From Eubacteriales bacterium (lineage in GTDB: Bacteria > Bacillota > Clostridia > Oscillospirales > Oscillospiraceae), in the NCBI GenBank assembly GCA_030529655.1, contig JAUMWJ010000022.1:1-37238 (forward strand): a stretch of DNA of 37,238 nucleotides. Reading direction: 5' to 3'. Under the pieces are notes generated by a model. The model was given only the letters and a program-made list of their open reading frames with translations. It was not told the origin of the DNA and ran no database searches. The position numbers and the translations under genes were made by a program. This document shows positions 1 to 7,114 of the stretch, one piece after another. Numbering within the stretch: position 1 is the first letter of the stretch; every line of letters begins with the position of its first letter.

Positions 1-197
1 TTGTTCTCTCGCAGGGCATCAAAGTCTACCTCGATCAATTTCGGTTTGTCTTCATCTACATGAACATGTTGTGCCGCATGATTTATCAATTTATCACTAC
101 GATATTTTTCTAAATAATAGTTTCCTATTTTATAGGCAGAAAAGGCAAAAACGCCAATCAATACAATAAGCAATGCGTAATAAACAACCTTTTTCAT
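1..197 (-). CDS. Class B sortase-like protein, N-terminal part (runs off window)
   Basis: Only the first 65 codons are present; the gene continues beyond base 1. The product opens with a short basic N-terminus and one hydrophobic segment (about residues 5-22), then a polar linker and the stretch EVDFDALREN. That stretch matches the segment just after the membrane anchor in class B sortases, which are membrane-anchored cysteine transpeptidases of the cell wall. The ATG at 197 has a good ribosome site (AGGAGG at 204-209). The catalytic His, Cys and Arg lie outside the window, so the call rests on the N-terminal pattern only. It is transcribed away from the threonine aldolase gene. Confidence 0.65.
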   Translation of the reverse strand, partial: MKKVVYYALLIVLIGVFAFSAYKIGNYYLEKYRSDKLINHAAQHVHVDEDKPKLIEVDFDALREN

Positions 198-220
198 ATG
201 CATCCTCCTATCACTATACT

Positions 221-249
221 ATATTAGCAAAAAAAATATGATAAATCAA
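221..249 (-). promoter_or_regulatory. Predicted sigma-A promoter of the sortase-like gene
   Basis: On the minus strand TTGATT (244-249) and TAATAT (221-226) are separated by 17 bases, just upstream of the ribosome site. Confidence 0.55.
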
Positions 250-281
250 GTGACGCTATTGCTTATATAAGTAATTAATGC

Positions 282-310
282 TTTACAGGCGTATACAAAT
301 ACGGTAAAAT
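282..310 (+). promoter_or_regulatory. Predicted sigma-A promoter of the threonine aldolase gene
   Basis: TTTACA (282-287) and TAAAAT (305-310) are spaced by 17 bases. The predicted start of transcription is around 317, leaving a leader of about 20 bases. Confidence 0.6.
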
Positions 311-335
311 ATAAAAAATGAAAGGAGATTTATTT

Positions 336-1376
336 ATGATCTACTTTAACAGCGATTATTTAGAAGGCGCACACCCTTCTGTTATGAAGCGATTGGCTGA
401 AACCAACATGGCACAGTCTGTCGGTTACAGTGAAGATGAATACTGCGCTGCAGCGCGCGAAAAAATTAAGGCGGCCTGCGAAGCACCTAATGCAGATGTA
501 CATTTTCTGGTTGGCGGTACACAGACCAATACGACTGTCATCGCATCCATTCTTCGCCCCTATCAGGGCGTTATTGCTCCCATCTCCGGCCATGTCAACT
601 GCCACGAAACCGGTGCAATCGAATCTACCGGCCACAAAGTATTGACATTGCCCACCGATGATGGCAAGATTACTGCGCAGCAGATCGAGGAATACTATCT
701 GTGGCACCGTGATAACCCCGATTATGAACATATTGTCATGCCGGGCATGGTCTACATTTCCTATCCTACCGAGGGCGGCACACTGTACTCCAAAGCGGAG
801 CTGACCGCCATTTACGAAACCTGCCGGCGCTGCGGTCTGCCGCTGTTCATTGACGGCGCACGTTTGGGTTACGGTCTGATGTCCGATGAATGTGATATGA
901 CGCTGCCGGAGTTAGCTCATCTGTGCGATATTTTCTACATCGGCGGCACAAAGGTGGGCGCTCTGTTTGGTGAGGCCGTGGTGGTGATGAATCCTGCTCT
1001 AAAGAGGGATTTCCGCTTCTTTATGAAGCAGCGTGGCGGTATGCTGGCCAAGGGTCGTCTGCTGGGCATTCAGTTCGACACGCTGTTCACGGATGACCTG
1101 TATTTGAAGATTTCCCGTCATGCCATTGAGATGGCACATCAGATCCGCGAGATTTTTGTCTCTGCCGGTTATCCCCTGCTGTTTGACTCCCCCACCAATC
1201 AACAGTACCCCATTATGTTGGACAGTGAATTAGCTGAGATCGGGAAAATCTTTGGCTATGAATACTGGGATCGTGTAGACGAAACCCATTCCGGTGTGCG
1301 CTTTTGTGCAAGCTGGGCTACTACGCAGGAAAATGTGGACGCTCTGCGTGAAGCGGTCAATAAACTAAAGAAATAA
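336..1376 (+). CDS. ltaE: Low-specificity L-threonine aldolase (PLP-dependent)
   Basis: A 346-residue fold-type I PLP enzyme that cleaves L-threonine or L-allo-threonine to glycine and acetaldehyde in the cytoplasm. Visible motifs are VGGTQTNT near residue 60, the ring-stacking His in SGHVNCHE (His86), FIDGARLGYG with the pyridine-nitrogen Asp (Asp173), and the Schiff-base Lys in GGTKVG (Lys206). Length is normal for the beta-eliminating lyase/threonine aldolase family. The ATG at 336 was preferred over the in-frame ATG at 318 because AAAGGAG (321-327) sits 8 bases before it and would overlap the upstream codon. Monocistronic, with its own promoter and terminator. A relative acting on another beta-hydroxy amino acid cannot be excluded. 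Confidence 0.9.
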   Translation: MIYFNSDYLEGAHPSVMKRLAETNMAQSVGYSEDEYCAAAREKIKAACEAPNADVHFLVGGTQTNTTVIASILRPYQGVIAPISGHVNCHETGAIESTGHKVLTLPTDDGKITAQQIEEYYLWHRDNPDYEHIVMPGMVYISYPTEGGTLYSKAELTAIYETCRRCGLPLFIDGARLGYGLMSDECDMTLPELAHLCDIFYIGGTKVGALFGEAVVVMNPALKRDFRFFMKQRGGMLAKGRLLGIQFDTLFTDDLYLKISRHAIEMAHQIREIFVSAGYPLLFDSPTNQQYPIMLDSELAEIGKIFGYEYWDRVDETHSGVRFCASWATTQENVDALREAVNKLKK

Positions 1377-1381
1377 GATAA

Positions 1382-1414
1382 AAGTCGGGAGCATTGCTCC
1401 CGACTTCACTTTTT
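1382..1414. terminator. Bidirectional intrinsic terminator
   Basis: Perfect 11-bp stem AAGTCGGGAGC/GCTCCCGACTT (1382-1392 with 1396-1406), 3-base loop, then a T-rich run. It lies between the convergent threonine aldolase gene and the small hypothetical gene. Confidence 0.8.
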
Positions 1415-1718
1415 ATATCTTCTGCACAGAGATGTCATAAATCTGCACATGAACTCCTTTCTTTTCCGCTAAGGTGGAGACCTTTTCAATGATGACTGCA
1501 CGCTTTTTTGCGGCAAGGTTAACTATGGTTTGATCTTTTTTCTCCTGGCTCATCTTGCTTAGTAGCTTATGTGCCTTCTGTGCCAGCTTTTCCGTTTTGC
1601 TGCCGATTTTCCCGGCAAGTCCACCTTTCGCCTGCAGCTTCTCCCCCACCACCGGCATCAGCAAATCAACAATAGAATCATAGTCGATGTTATCCACTAA
1701 AATTTTGACTTCTATCAT
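1413..1718 (-). CDS. Small lysine-rich protein of unknown function
   Basis: A 101-residue product that I do not recognise. It begins with a short beta-like segment (MIEVKILVDNIDYDSIVDLL), continues through a basic, lysine-rich, probably helical middle, and ends in another beta-like stretch. There are no cysteines, no signal peptide and no membrane segment. A good ribosome site (AAGGAG, 8 bases before the ATG) and a shared terminator support it as a real gene. It is divergent from the ModE-like regulator with only 58 bases between their starts, so regulation by that protein is possible but unproven. Confidence 0.65.
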   Translation of the reverse strand: MIEVKILVDNIDYDSIVDLLMPVVGEKLQAKGGLAGKIGSKTEKLAQKAHKLLSKMSQEKKDQTIVNLAAKKRAVIIEKVSTLAEKKGVHVQIYDISVQKI

Positions 1719-1741
1719 GGGTTCATTCTCCTTGTTTTTAA

Positions 1742-1770
1742 TTGACCTTTCCCGCGTAAAATGATATAAT
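1742..1770 (+). promoter_or_regulatory. Near-consensus promoter of a leaderless ModE-like gene
   Basis: TTGACC (1742-1747), 17-base spacer, TATAAT (1765-1770). The ATG at 1777 lies only 6 bases after the -10 box, where transcription itself should begin, so the mRNA is probably leaderless. No Shine-Dalgarno sequence precedes the ATG. Confidence 0.75.
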
Positions 1771-1778
1771 AGTTATAT
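1764..1778. promoter_or_regulatory. Dyad overlapping -10 box and start codon (candidate autoregulatory operator)
   Basis: Perfect arms ATATAA and TTATAT around a TAG centre, covering the -10 box and the ATG. The A/T-rich TTATAT character recalls the arms of known ModE sites. Assignment to this regulator is inference. Confidence 0.4.
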
Positions 1779-2115
1779 GAAAAAGAATTTAACTTACAAC
1801 ATCACAGTACGCCTGTTCTCCGATGAAAAGAGTTTCGGGCCGGGTATTGCTAAGCTGCTGCATCAAGTGGAGCAGCTCCATTCACTGCGCGCTGCGGCGC
1901 AGTCTATGAATATGGCTTACTCTAAGGCATGGACGATCGTGAAAAACTCGGAAAGAGCTTTGGGCTTTCCCTTATTGCACTCCGTCACAGGCGGAAAGAA
2001 CGGCGGCGGCGCAGAGCTTACAACCGAAGCGGTTAATATGCTCAACACCTATGATGAATTTTGCGCCCAGCTGCAGGCCTATGGTGATCAATTATTTGTC
2101 GAAATGTTTTTATAA
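1777..2115 (+). CDS. ModE-like winged-helix transcriptional regulator (DNA-binding domain only)
   Basis: A 112-residue protein matching the N-terminal DNA-binding domain of ModE: a helix-turn-helix within roughly residues 28-60 (SLRAAAQSMNMAYSKAWTIV), followed by the wing segment containing GGKNGGGAELT. The two TOBE-type molybdate-binding domains of classical ModE (about 260 residues) are absent, as in many short ModE-like proteins of Clostridia. How it senses molybdate or cofactor, if it does, is therefore unclear. It is followed at once by a terminator and then by the convergent molybdenum-hydroxylase operon, which makes that operon its likely target. The start is fixed by the promoter: no later Met would keep the helix-turn-helix. 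Confidence 0.8.
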   Translation: MKKNLTYNITVRLFSDEKSFGPGIAKLLHQVEQLHSLRAAAQSMNMAYSKAWTIVKNSERALGFPLLHSVTGGKNGGGAELTTEAVNMLNTYDEFCAQLQAYGDQLFVEMFL

Positions 2116-2132
2116 TTTACTTCACTTCTTTT

Positions 2133-2169
2133 AAAAAATCTCGGTTCCTTACGGAACCGAGATTTTTTT
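2133..2169. terminator. Bidirectional intrinsic terminator
   Basis: Long stem with arms ending in TCTCGGTTCC and GGAACCGAGA, loop TTAC, flanked by A and T runs on the two sides. It serves the ModE-like gene and the 3' end of the hydroxylase operon. Confidence 0.85.
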
Positions 2170-2176
2170 ATTGGAA

Positions 2177-5056
2177 TCAGATTTTACCCAATTCATGGAG
2201 CAGCTTCTCGGGAGTCATGGGCCAACTGCGCATCCAAACACCGCAGGCATCATGGATAGCGATACCGATGGCGGGAGCAGCACCGTTGCAGGCGATCTCA
2301 GAGATGGACTTGGCACCGAAGGGGCCATAGGCATCGTCCACATCGATCAGCACGGCCTTGAAATCCTCGGGTGCTTCACCGATCATGGGGGTACCGTAAT
2401 CGGTCAGGTTGGCATTGATGCACTTACCGTTCTCGTCCAGTTTCATATCCTCATACAGAGTATGACCGATAGACTTCATGGATGCACCGTACATCTGGCA
2501 CAGAGCGATTTCGGGGTTGATGGGCGTACCGGCATCCTGCAGCGCATAGAACTTCTGCACCTTGATCTCACCGGTCTTCACATTGACAGCCACCTGAGCA
2601 AAGTGTGCGCCATAAGGCACAGAAGAAGCGGTGGTAACATAATTACCGTGTGCCACCATCTGGCCACGACCGTCACCGGCAATGGCAGCATGGGACAGAT
2701 CACCGTAAGAAATAGCGTTACCGGTAGCCTTGGAATAGACCTCGCCGGGAGCGCGGACATCCAGATCCTCCACCTTTTCGTCCATCTGCAGAGCAGCTTC
2801 TTTCAGGATCTCAGCCTTCAGATTCTTGCAGGCCTCGATAGAAGCGTTGCCGCTGAAGAACGTACCGGAAGATGCATAAGCACCGGTATCGAACACGCAG
2901 GAGTCGGTATCACCGGACACGACCGTGATCTTCTCCATGGGAAGCTTCAGAATTTCCTTCACAGCCTTGGCGGAAATGGTATCAAGACCCGTACCCAAGT
3001 CAGCACCGCCGCTGTTCAAAATGACAGTACCGTCGGTTTCCAGCTTGGCAATGGCTTCAGCGTGATCCAGACCCGGCAGGCCGCTGCCCTGCATGATCAT
3101 GGCAAAGCCCTTACCGATCTTCCAATCGGGATCATCGGACACTTCCTTCTTGCCCCACTCGATCATGTCGCAGCCCTTGGAAATGGCTTCGTCCAGACCG
3201 CAGGAACCAACGGGAACCACGTTACCCTCACGGCCTTCGCCCAGACCCTTCAGGATCTCCAGCATATAGCCTTCGCTGACGTGGTTCTTCTCTACCATGG
3301 TGCGGTAGTCGATACCCAGCTTATCCGCCAGCTCGGCCATCGCCATCATGATACCATAGGTGCCCTTAGGCGTACCGTAGCCCTGATAGGCACCGGCAGG
3401 AGGTGTATTGGTATAGAACACCTTCAGGTCGTATGCCATGTTATCCACAGCAAACAAAGGCAGGGTCTTGGAGCAGCTGTTCATGGGAACGGTCAGGCAG
3501 TGGTTGCCGAAAGGACCGGTATTGGCGCAGACTTCCATGAAGATAGCCGTAATGGTACCGTCCTTCTTACCGCCCATCTTCACCTTGACACGCATGGGAT
3601 GACGGGTGGAGTTAGCATAGAACTCCTCAGCACGGGTATTACGATAGTAAACGGGCTTACCGGTGACCCAAGCGGCATAGCCGGTCAGATCCTCAACGAG
3701 GATATCCTGCTTGCTGCCGTAGCCGCCGCCGACACGCTCTTTAATGACGTGGATCTTGTTTTCGGGGATATTGCAGACCCAGCTGACAATGCGGCGCACA
3801 TGGTACGGCACCTGCGTGGCGCAGTTGAGCACCAGACGGCCGTTCTCAATGTGTGCATAGCAGACATGGGGCTCCAGCGGGGTATGCTGGATCTGGCTGG
3901 TCTGATAAGTGCTTTCCACAATAGCGTCAGCCTCAGCAAAGCCCTTGTCCATGTCACCGATGCCGCCCTTATTGGAGGCAGCGATATTCTTATGAATATC
4001 AGCGCCCAGGGGGAACTGATAGACGACCTTGCCTTCGCGCTCATCACCGGCCTTGGCATTGAACTCAGCCAAGTCAGCAGGAGCACCGGCGTTATAAATA
4101 ACCTCGCCGTTATGAACCAGAGGAGCACCCTCGGCCATAGCTTCTTCCACCGTATAGACGGCGTCCTGAGGCTCATACTCCACCTTAATGAGAGAGGCAG
4201 CCTTATCGGCGATCTCGGGAGTGCGGGCAATGATACCGGCAACACGATCGCCCACATGGCGAACCTTCATGTTGAAGAGGCGACGGTCATGAGGAGACGG
4301 CTCGGGGTTACCCTGACCGGCCTGCATATAGTGGGTATCGGGGGTATTGTACGCAGTCAGAATAGCAGCCACGCCGGGCAGTTTCTCTGCTTCGCTGGTA
4401 TCAATGGACTTGATATAAGCGCTGGCAAAGGGGCTGCGCAGCACATGCAGGCACCATGCGTTTTCGGGCACCTTATCCTCAACGAAAACGGGCTCGCCGG
4501 AAACCAGAGCCACACCGTCGATCTTGCCACAGGGCTTGCCGACGACTTCCAGATTGGGGCGGAAAGACGGAGCGATCTCGCTCTTGAACTCGCCGAAATC
4601 GCGCAGTTCGCATGCCAGCTTGACAGCCAGATAATAATGCTCATAACCGGCATCACGAATGAAGATACTGGTCAGAACGTCCTTGATCTCCTCCTTGGAG
4701 GGATTGGGCTTCTTCTCCAGCAGCCAGGTCAGGATCAATGCGGCAGCGGGAGCGTTATAAGCGCTCTGCACGATACCGGCGGCGATCATGGCCTTCTGCA
4801 CATAGTTGATCTCACGGCCGTTCATCAAAGACTCAGCAGTCTTGATATCGGCACCCTCGGCCTGATAGAACAGAATCAGGTTGGAATACTTCAGCTGACC
4901 ATTGAAGATGATGGTATCGGAGCCGGCAAAACCTTCTGCGTCATCACTGTCGCGGACGCTGCGGTATCCTTCCTTATACAGAACATCACGAAGTCTTGCG
5001 GTGGGCTCAGCGCAAAGAGCAACCTCTACGCCGTTAATTTTACATTTCAATTCCAT
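2177..5056 (-). CDS. XdhD/YgfN-like molybdopterin-binding hydroxylase with degenerate Fe-S domains
   Basis: A 959-residue protein of the xanthine dehydrogenase family. Residues 1-165 align with the two [2Fe-2S] domains, but every cluster cysteine is replaced (Cys to Asp39, Ala44, Asp47 and Asn59 in the first domain; VQCGFC has become VQSAYN and CRC has become IRD in the second). From about residue 170 comes a full molybdopterin-binding region, with ERVGGGYGSKQD, GAYQGYGTPKG and, near the end, FGAKSISEIACNGAAPAI holding the catalytic-type Glu. The conserved segment SDDAEGFAGSD places it with E. coli YgfN/XdhD (TIGR03313, 'probable selenate reductase, Mo subunit'; more likely purine-related). 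Last gene of the operon; its ribosome site GGGAGG lies at the preceding stop codon. The true substrate is unknown. Confidence 0.88.
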   Translation of the reverse strand: MELKCKINGVEVALCAEPTARLRDVLYKEGYRSVRDSDDAEGFAGSDTIIFNGQLKYSNLILFYQAEGADIKTAESLMNGREINYVQKAMIAAGIVQSAYNAPAAALILTWLLEKKPNPSKEEIKDVLTSIFIRDAGYEHYYLAVKLACELRDFGEFKSEIAPSFRPNLEVVGKPCGKIDGVALVSGEPVFVEDKVPENAWCLHVLRSPFASAYIKSIDTSEAEKLPGVAAILTAYNTPDTHYMQAGQGNPEPSPHDRRLFNMKVRHVGDRVAGIIARTPEIADKAASLIKVEYEPQDAVYTVEEAMAEGAPLVHNGEVIYNAGAPADLAEFNAKAGDEREGKVVYQFPLGADIHKNIAASNKGGIGDMDKGFAEADAIVESTYQTSQIQHTPLEPHVCYAHIENGRLVLNCATQVPYHVRRIVSWVCNIPENKIHVIKERVGGGYGSKQDILVEDLTGYAAWVTGKPVYYRNTRAEEFYANSTRHPMRVKVKMGGKKDGTITAIFMEVCANTGPFGNHCLTVPMNSCSKTLPLFAVDNMAYDLKVFYTNTPPAGAYQGYGTPKGTYGIMMAMAELADKLGIDYRTMVEKNHVSEGYMLEILKGLGEGREGNVVPVGSCGLDEAISKGCDMIEWGKKEVSDDPDWKIGKGFAMIMQGSGLPGLDHAEAIAKLETDGTVILNSGGADLGTGLDTISAKAVKEILKLPMEKITVVSGDTDSCVFDTGAYASSGTFFSGNASIEACKNLKAEILKEAALQMDEKVEDLDVRAPGEVYSKATGNAISYGDLSHAAIAGDGRGQMVAHGNYVTTASSVPYGAHFAQVAVNVKTGEIKVQKFYALQDAGTPINPEIALCQMYGASMKSIGHTLYEDMKLDENGKCINANLTDYGTPMIGEAPEDFKAVLIDVDDAYGPFGAKSISEIACNGAAPAIGIAIHDACGVWMRSWPMTPEKLLHELGKI

Positions 5057-5061
5057 CGCTG

Positions 5062-5760
5062 TTACCTCCCGAGTGTGAACACAATTTTTGCCAGATACTT
5101 CTTGTACTCTGCACTACCGTTGATATCGTCAACGAAAGTCATGGTATCAGCCAGATCAGCGGAGGTACCGTAAGCGAAATCACTGCCGGACACGCTCAGT
5201 GCGTACTTGTCACCGCTCTGTGCGGCAATCAGAGTAGCATGGCTGGAAGAAGTATTACCGAAGCGCTTGACCCAACCGGTGCGGTTCTTGTCCACCACAA
5301 TAGCGCGGATGAAGCACTTGCAATCGCTCTGCAGATACTTGCCAATCTCCTTCTCTATCTCACCGTGAGGGGTGACGGTATCCAAAACAGCATCAGCAGC
5401 GGTCAGAGCAGCAGCCATATAACTGTCCTGACGGCGCAGACCGACGTTGCCGCCGATGGTGGCGCTGTTACGCTTGACAAAGGACACGCAGAACTTGGCA
5501 GCCTCGCGAATAAAGGCGGGAACCAGATCACTCTCGACTACCTGCTGCAGTGTGCAGCGTGCACCGATGTAGATCTTACCGTCCTTTTCGGTAATGGAAT
5601 CATAACTCTCGTCCAGACCGTTGATGTCAATGAGTTCCTTGCCCTCGGCAGCAGAGCCAAGGCGCAAGTCATCGGTACCACCGGCCAGATAGGCGGAATT
5701 TTCAATGCTCTTACGAAGCTCAACAGCTTCCAGAGCAGTTTTGGGATGATGGATCATCAT
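5062..5760 (-). CDS. YgfM-like FAD-binding subunit of molybdenum hydroxylase
   Basis: A 232-residue protein of the CO dehydrogenase flavoprotein/XdhB family, on the short side like E. coli YgfM (TIGR03312). FAD-binding motifs are visible as LAGGTDDL near residue 26 and SATIGGNVG near residue 98. It would carry electrons from the Fe-S clusters to an acceptor. It lies 5 bases upstream of the XdhD-like gene, matching the ygfM-ygfN order of E. coli, and 14 bases after another FAD subunit. The start has GGAGG 9 bases upstream. Two paralogous FAD subunits in one operon suggest two enzymes, or alternative assembly. Confidence 0.85.
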   Translation of the reverse strand: MMIHHPKTALEAVELRKSIENSAYLAGGTDDLRLGSAAEGKELIDINGLDESYDSITEKDGKIYIGARCTLQQVVESDLVPAFIREAAKFCVSFVKRNSATIGGNVGLRRQDSYMAAALTAADAVLDTVTPHGEIEKEIGKYLQSDCKCFIRAIVVDKNRTGWVKRFGNTSSSHATLIAAQSGDKYALSVSGSDFAYGTSADLADTMTFVDDINGSAEYKKYLAKIVFTLGR

Positions 5761-5774
5761 AAAGGGTGTCCTCC

Positions 5775-6644
5775 TTACTCAACTCTTCCGGCGCCGTGGC
5801 CTGCGATCAAAGCGTCGATGAAATAGGAAAGCATTCTTCTGGTGGTATTACGGCGATACTCGGGCATAGCATGGGGAGCAATCACATCGTTCCATGCATC
5901 CAGGAAGGATTCCTTCACGCTTTCCAGTTCCTCAACCTTCTTACCGATCAGCATTTCCTCGGCCTTGCGGCTTCTTGCCACCTTGGGGCCGGCTGCGCCG
6001 GAGGAGGCGCGGAAGTCCACCACCACGCCGTCCTTGATAATAGCGGCGGAGGAAAGGGTCAGCTTGGAAATAGCATTAGCGCGGCGCATACCGATCTTAC
6101 GGAAAAAGATATGGGTAAAGTCATGCTTGGGGATGATGACCTTGGTAATCAGTTCATCATCATGGATAGCGGTCTTCTTGGTGGCGATGATGTACTCATC
6201 CACCAGCATTCTGCGCTCACCGTCCTTGCTCTGCAGCACCACTTCGGCGTCCAGCAGAATCAGAGGCTGAGGCATATCGCCCTTAGGAGAAGCGTTGCCG
6301 ATGTTGCCGCCGATGGTAGCGCTGTTACGCAGAGCAATAGCACCCATGCGGGAAGCGGCATCCTTCAGCAGAGGATGAACAATGGGAGATGCAGCGATCT
6401 CAGCGGAGGTGGTGCAAGCACCGATCTCAACGCTGCCGTCTGCGTTTTCCTTAATACCCTTGAGTTCCTTCAGATTGCCGATGAGCACCACGGAATCGCC
6501 CTTGAAAGCAGGGGTGATGCCTGCGCCGCGGCTGCCGGCCACCATCAGATCAGAGCCGCCGGCCAGAGGAATGGAATGATATTCCTTACGAATTTCCAGA
6601 GCCTCTTCCAGCGTCTGGGGAATGAAGCATTTTACTTCTGCCAT
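5775..6644 (-). CDS. XdhB-like FAD-binding subunit of molybdenum hydroxylase
   Basis: A 289-residue subunit of normal XdhB length. The N-terminal FAD domain shows LAGGSDLMVAG and SATIGGNIGNASPKGD, and the C-terminal CO dehydrogenase-flavoprotein domain includes FRASSGAAGPKVAR. It accepts electrons from the [2Fe-2S] subunit encoded just upstream. The ATG at 6644 follows AAAGGAG by 8 bases and overlaps the end of the Fe-S gene by 13 bases, suggesting translational coupling. A farther upstream in-frame ATG (6680) lacks such a site. With the two preceding genes it forms a classic three-subunit Mo/Fe-S/FAD enzyme. Confidence 0.9.
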   Translation of the reverse strand: MAEVKCFIPQTLEEALEIRKEYHSIPLAGGSDLMVAGSRGAGITPAFKGDSVVLIGNLKELKGIKENADGSVEIGACTTSAEIAASPIVHPLLKDAASRMGAIALRNSATIGGNIGNASPKGDMPQPLILLDAEVVLQSKDGERRMLVDEYIIATKKTAIHDDELITKVIIPKHDFTHIFFRKIGMRRANAISKLTLSSAAIIKDGVVVDFRASSGAAGPKVARSRKAEEMLIGKKVEELESVKESFLDAWNDVIAPHAMPEYRRNTTRRMLSYFIDALIAGHGAGRVE

Positions 6645-7114
6645 AAAGCTGCTCCTTTCCGTGCTGCCAAAGCAATGCACTCAACAATCAGATCGTAACC
6701 GGTGCAGCGGCAGATGTTACCGCTGATACCGACACGGATTTCTTCTTCAGTGGGATTGGGGTTCTGCTCGAGCAGGCAATAGGTTGCCATGACCATACCG
6801 GGAATGCAGAAGCCGCACTGCACAGCGCCGCCTTCGGCATAGGCATCAATGATGCACTTGCCCTTCTCGGTTTCGCGGATACCCTCGATCGTCCAGATCT
6901 CGCAGCCGTTCACGCCGCCCACGGGGATAATGCAGCTGGTAACCAGCTTACCATCCTTGATGATGGAGCAGGCACCGCACTCACCTTCACCGCAGCCTTC
7001 CTTGCTGCCGGTCATGCCATAGTCGTCACGCAGGACGTCCAGCAATCTTCTCAAAGGATCGCCGGTATAAACTTTCTGCTCACCGTTGAGCATAAAACGA
7101 ATCTCAGTGTACAT
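6632..7114 (-). CDS. [2Fe-2S] subunit of xanthine dehydrogenase-type enzyme
   Basis: A 160-residue electron-transfer subunit. The N-terminal plant-ferredoxin-type domain holds one cluster on Cys41, Cys46, Cys49 and Cys61 (GCGEGECGAC). The C-terminal four-helix domain holds the second on Cys100, Cys103, Cys135 and Cys137 (QCGFC and ICRCTGY). All eight ligands are intact. Its gene overlaps the Mo-subunit gene by 11 bases and the FAD gene by 13 bases. It is the only intact Fe-S subunit in the operon, so it may also serve the XdhD-like protein, whose own Fe-S domains are dead. Confidence 0.93.
   Translation of the reverse strand: MYTEIRFMLNGEQKVYTGDPLRRLLDVLRDDYGMTGSKEGCGEGECGACSIIKDGKLVTSCIIPVGGVNGCEIWTIEGIRETEKGKCIIDAYAEGGAVQCGFCIPGMVMATYCLLEQNPNPTEEEIRVGISGNICRCTGYDLIVECIALAARKGAALWQK

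Noticed and set aside
2171-5173. A 1000-codon open frame on the plus strand opposite the XdhD-like gene, with similar ones opposite 7104-9248 and 10048-12738
   Set aside because: They are by-products of codon bias in real minus-strand genes: no ribosome sites, no recognisable domains, and the minus-strand products carry clear family motifs.
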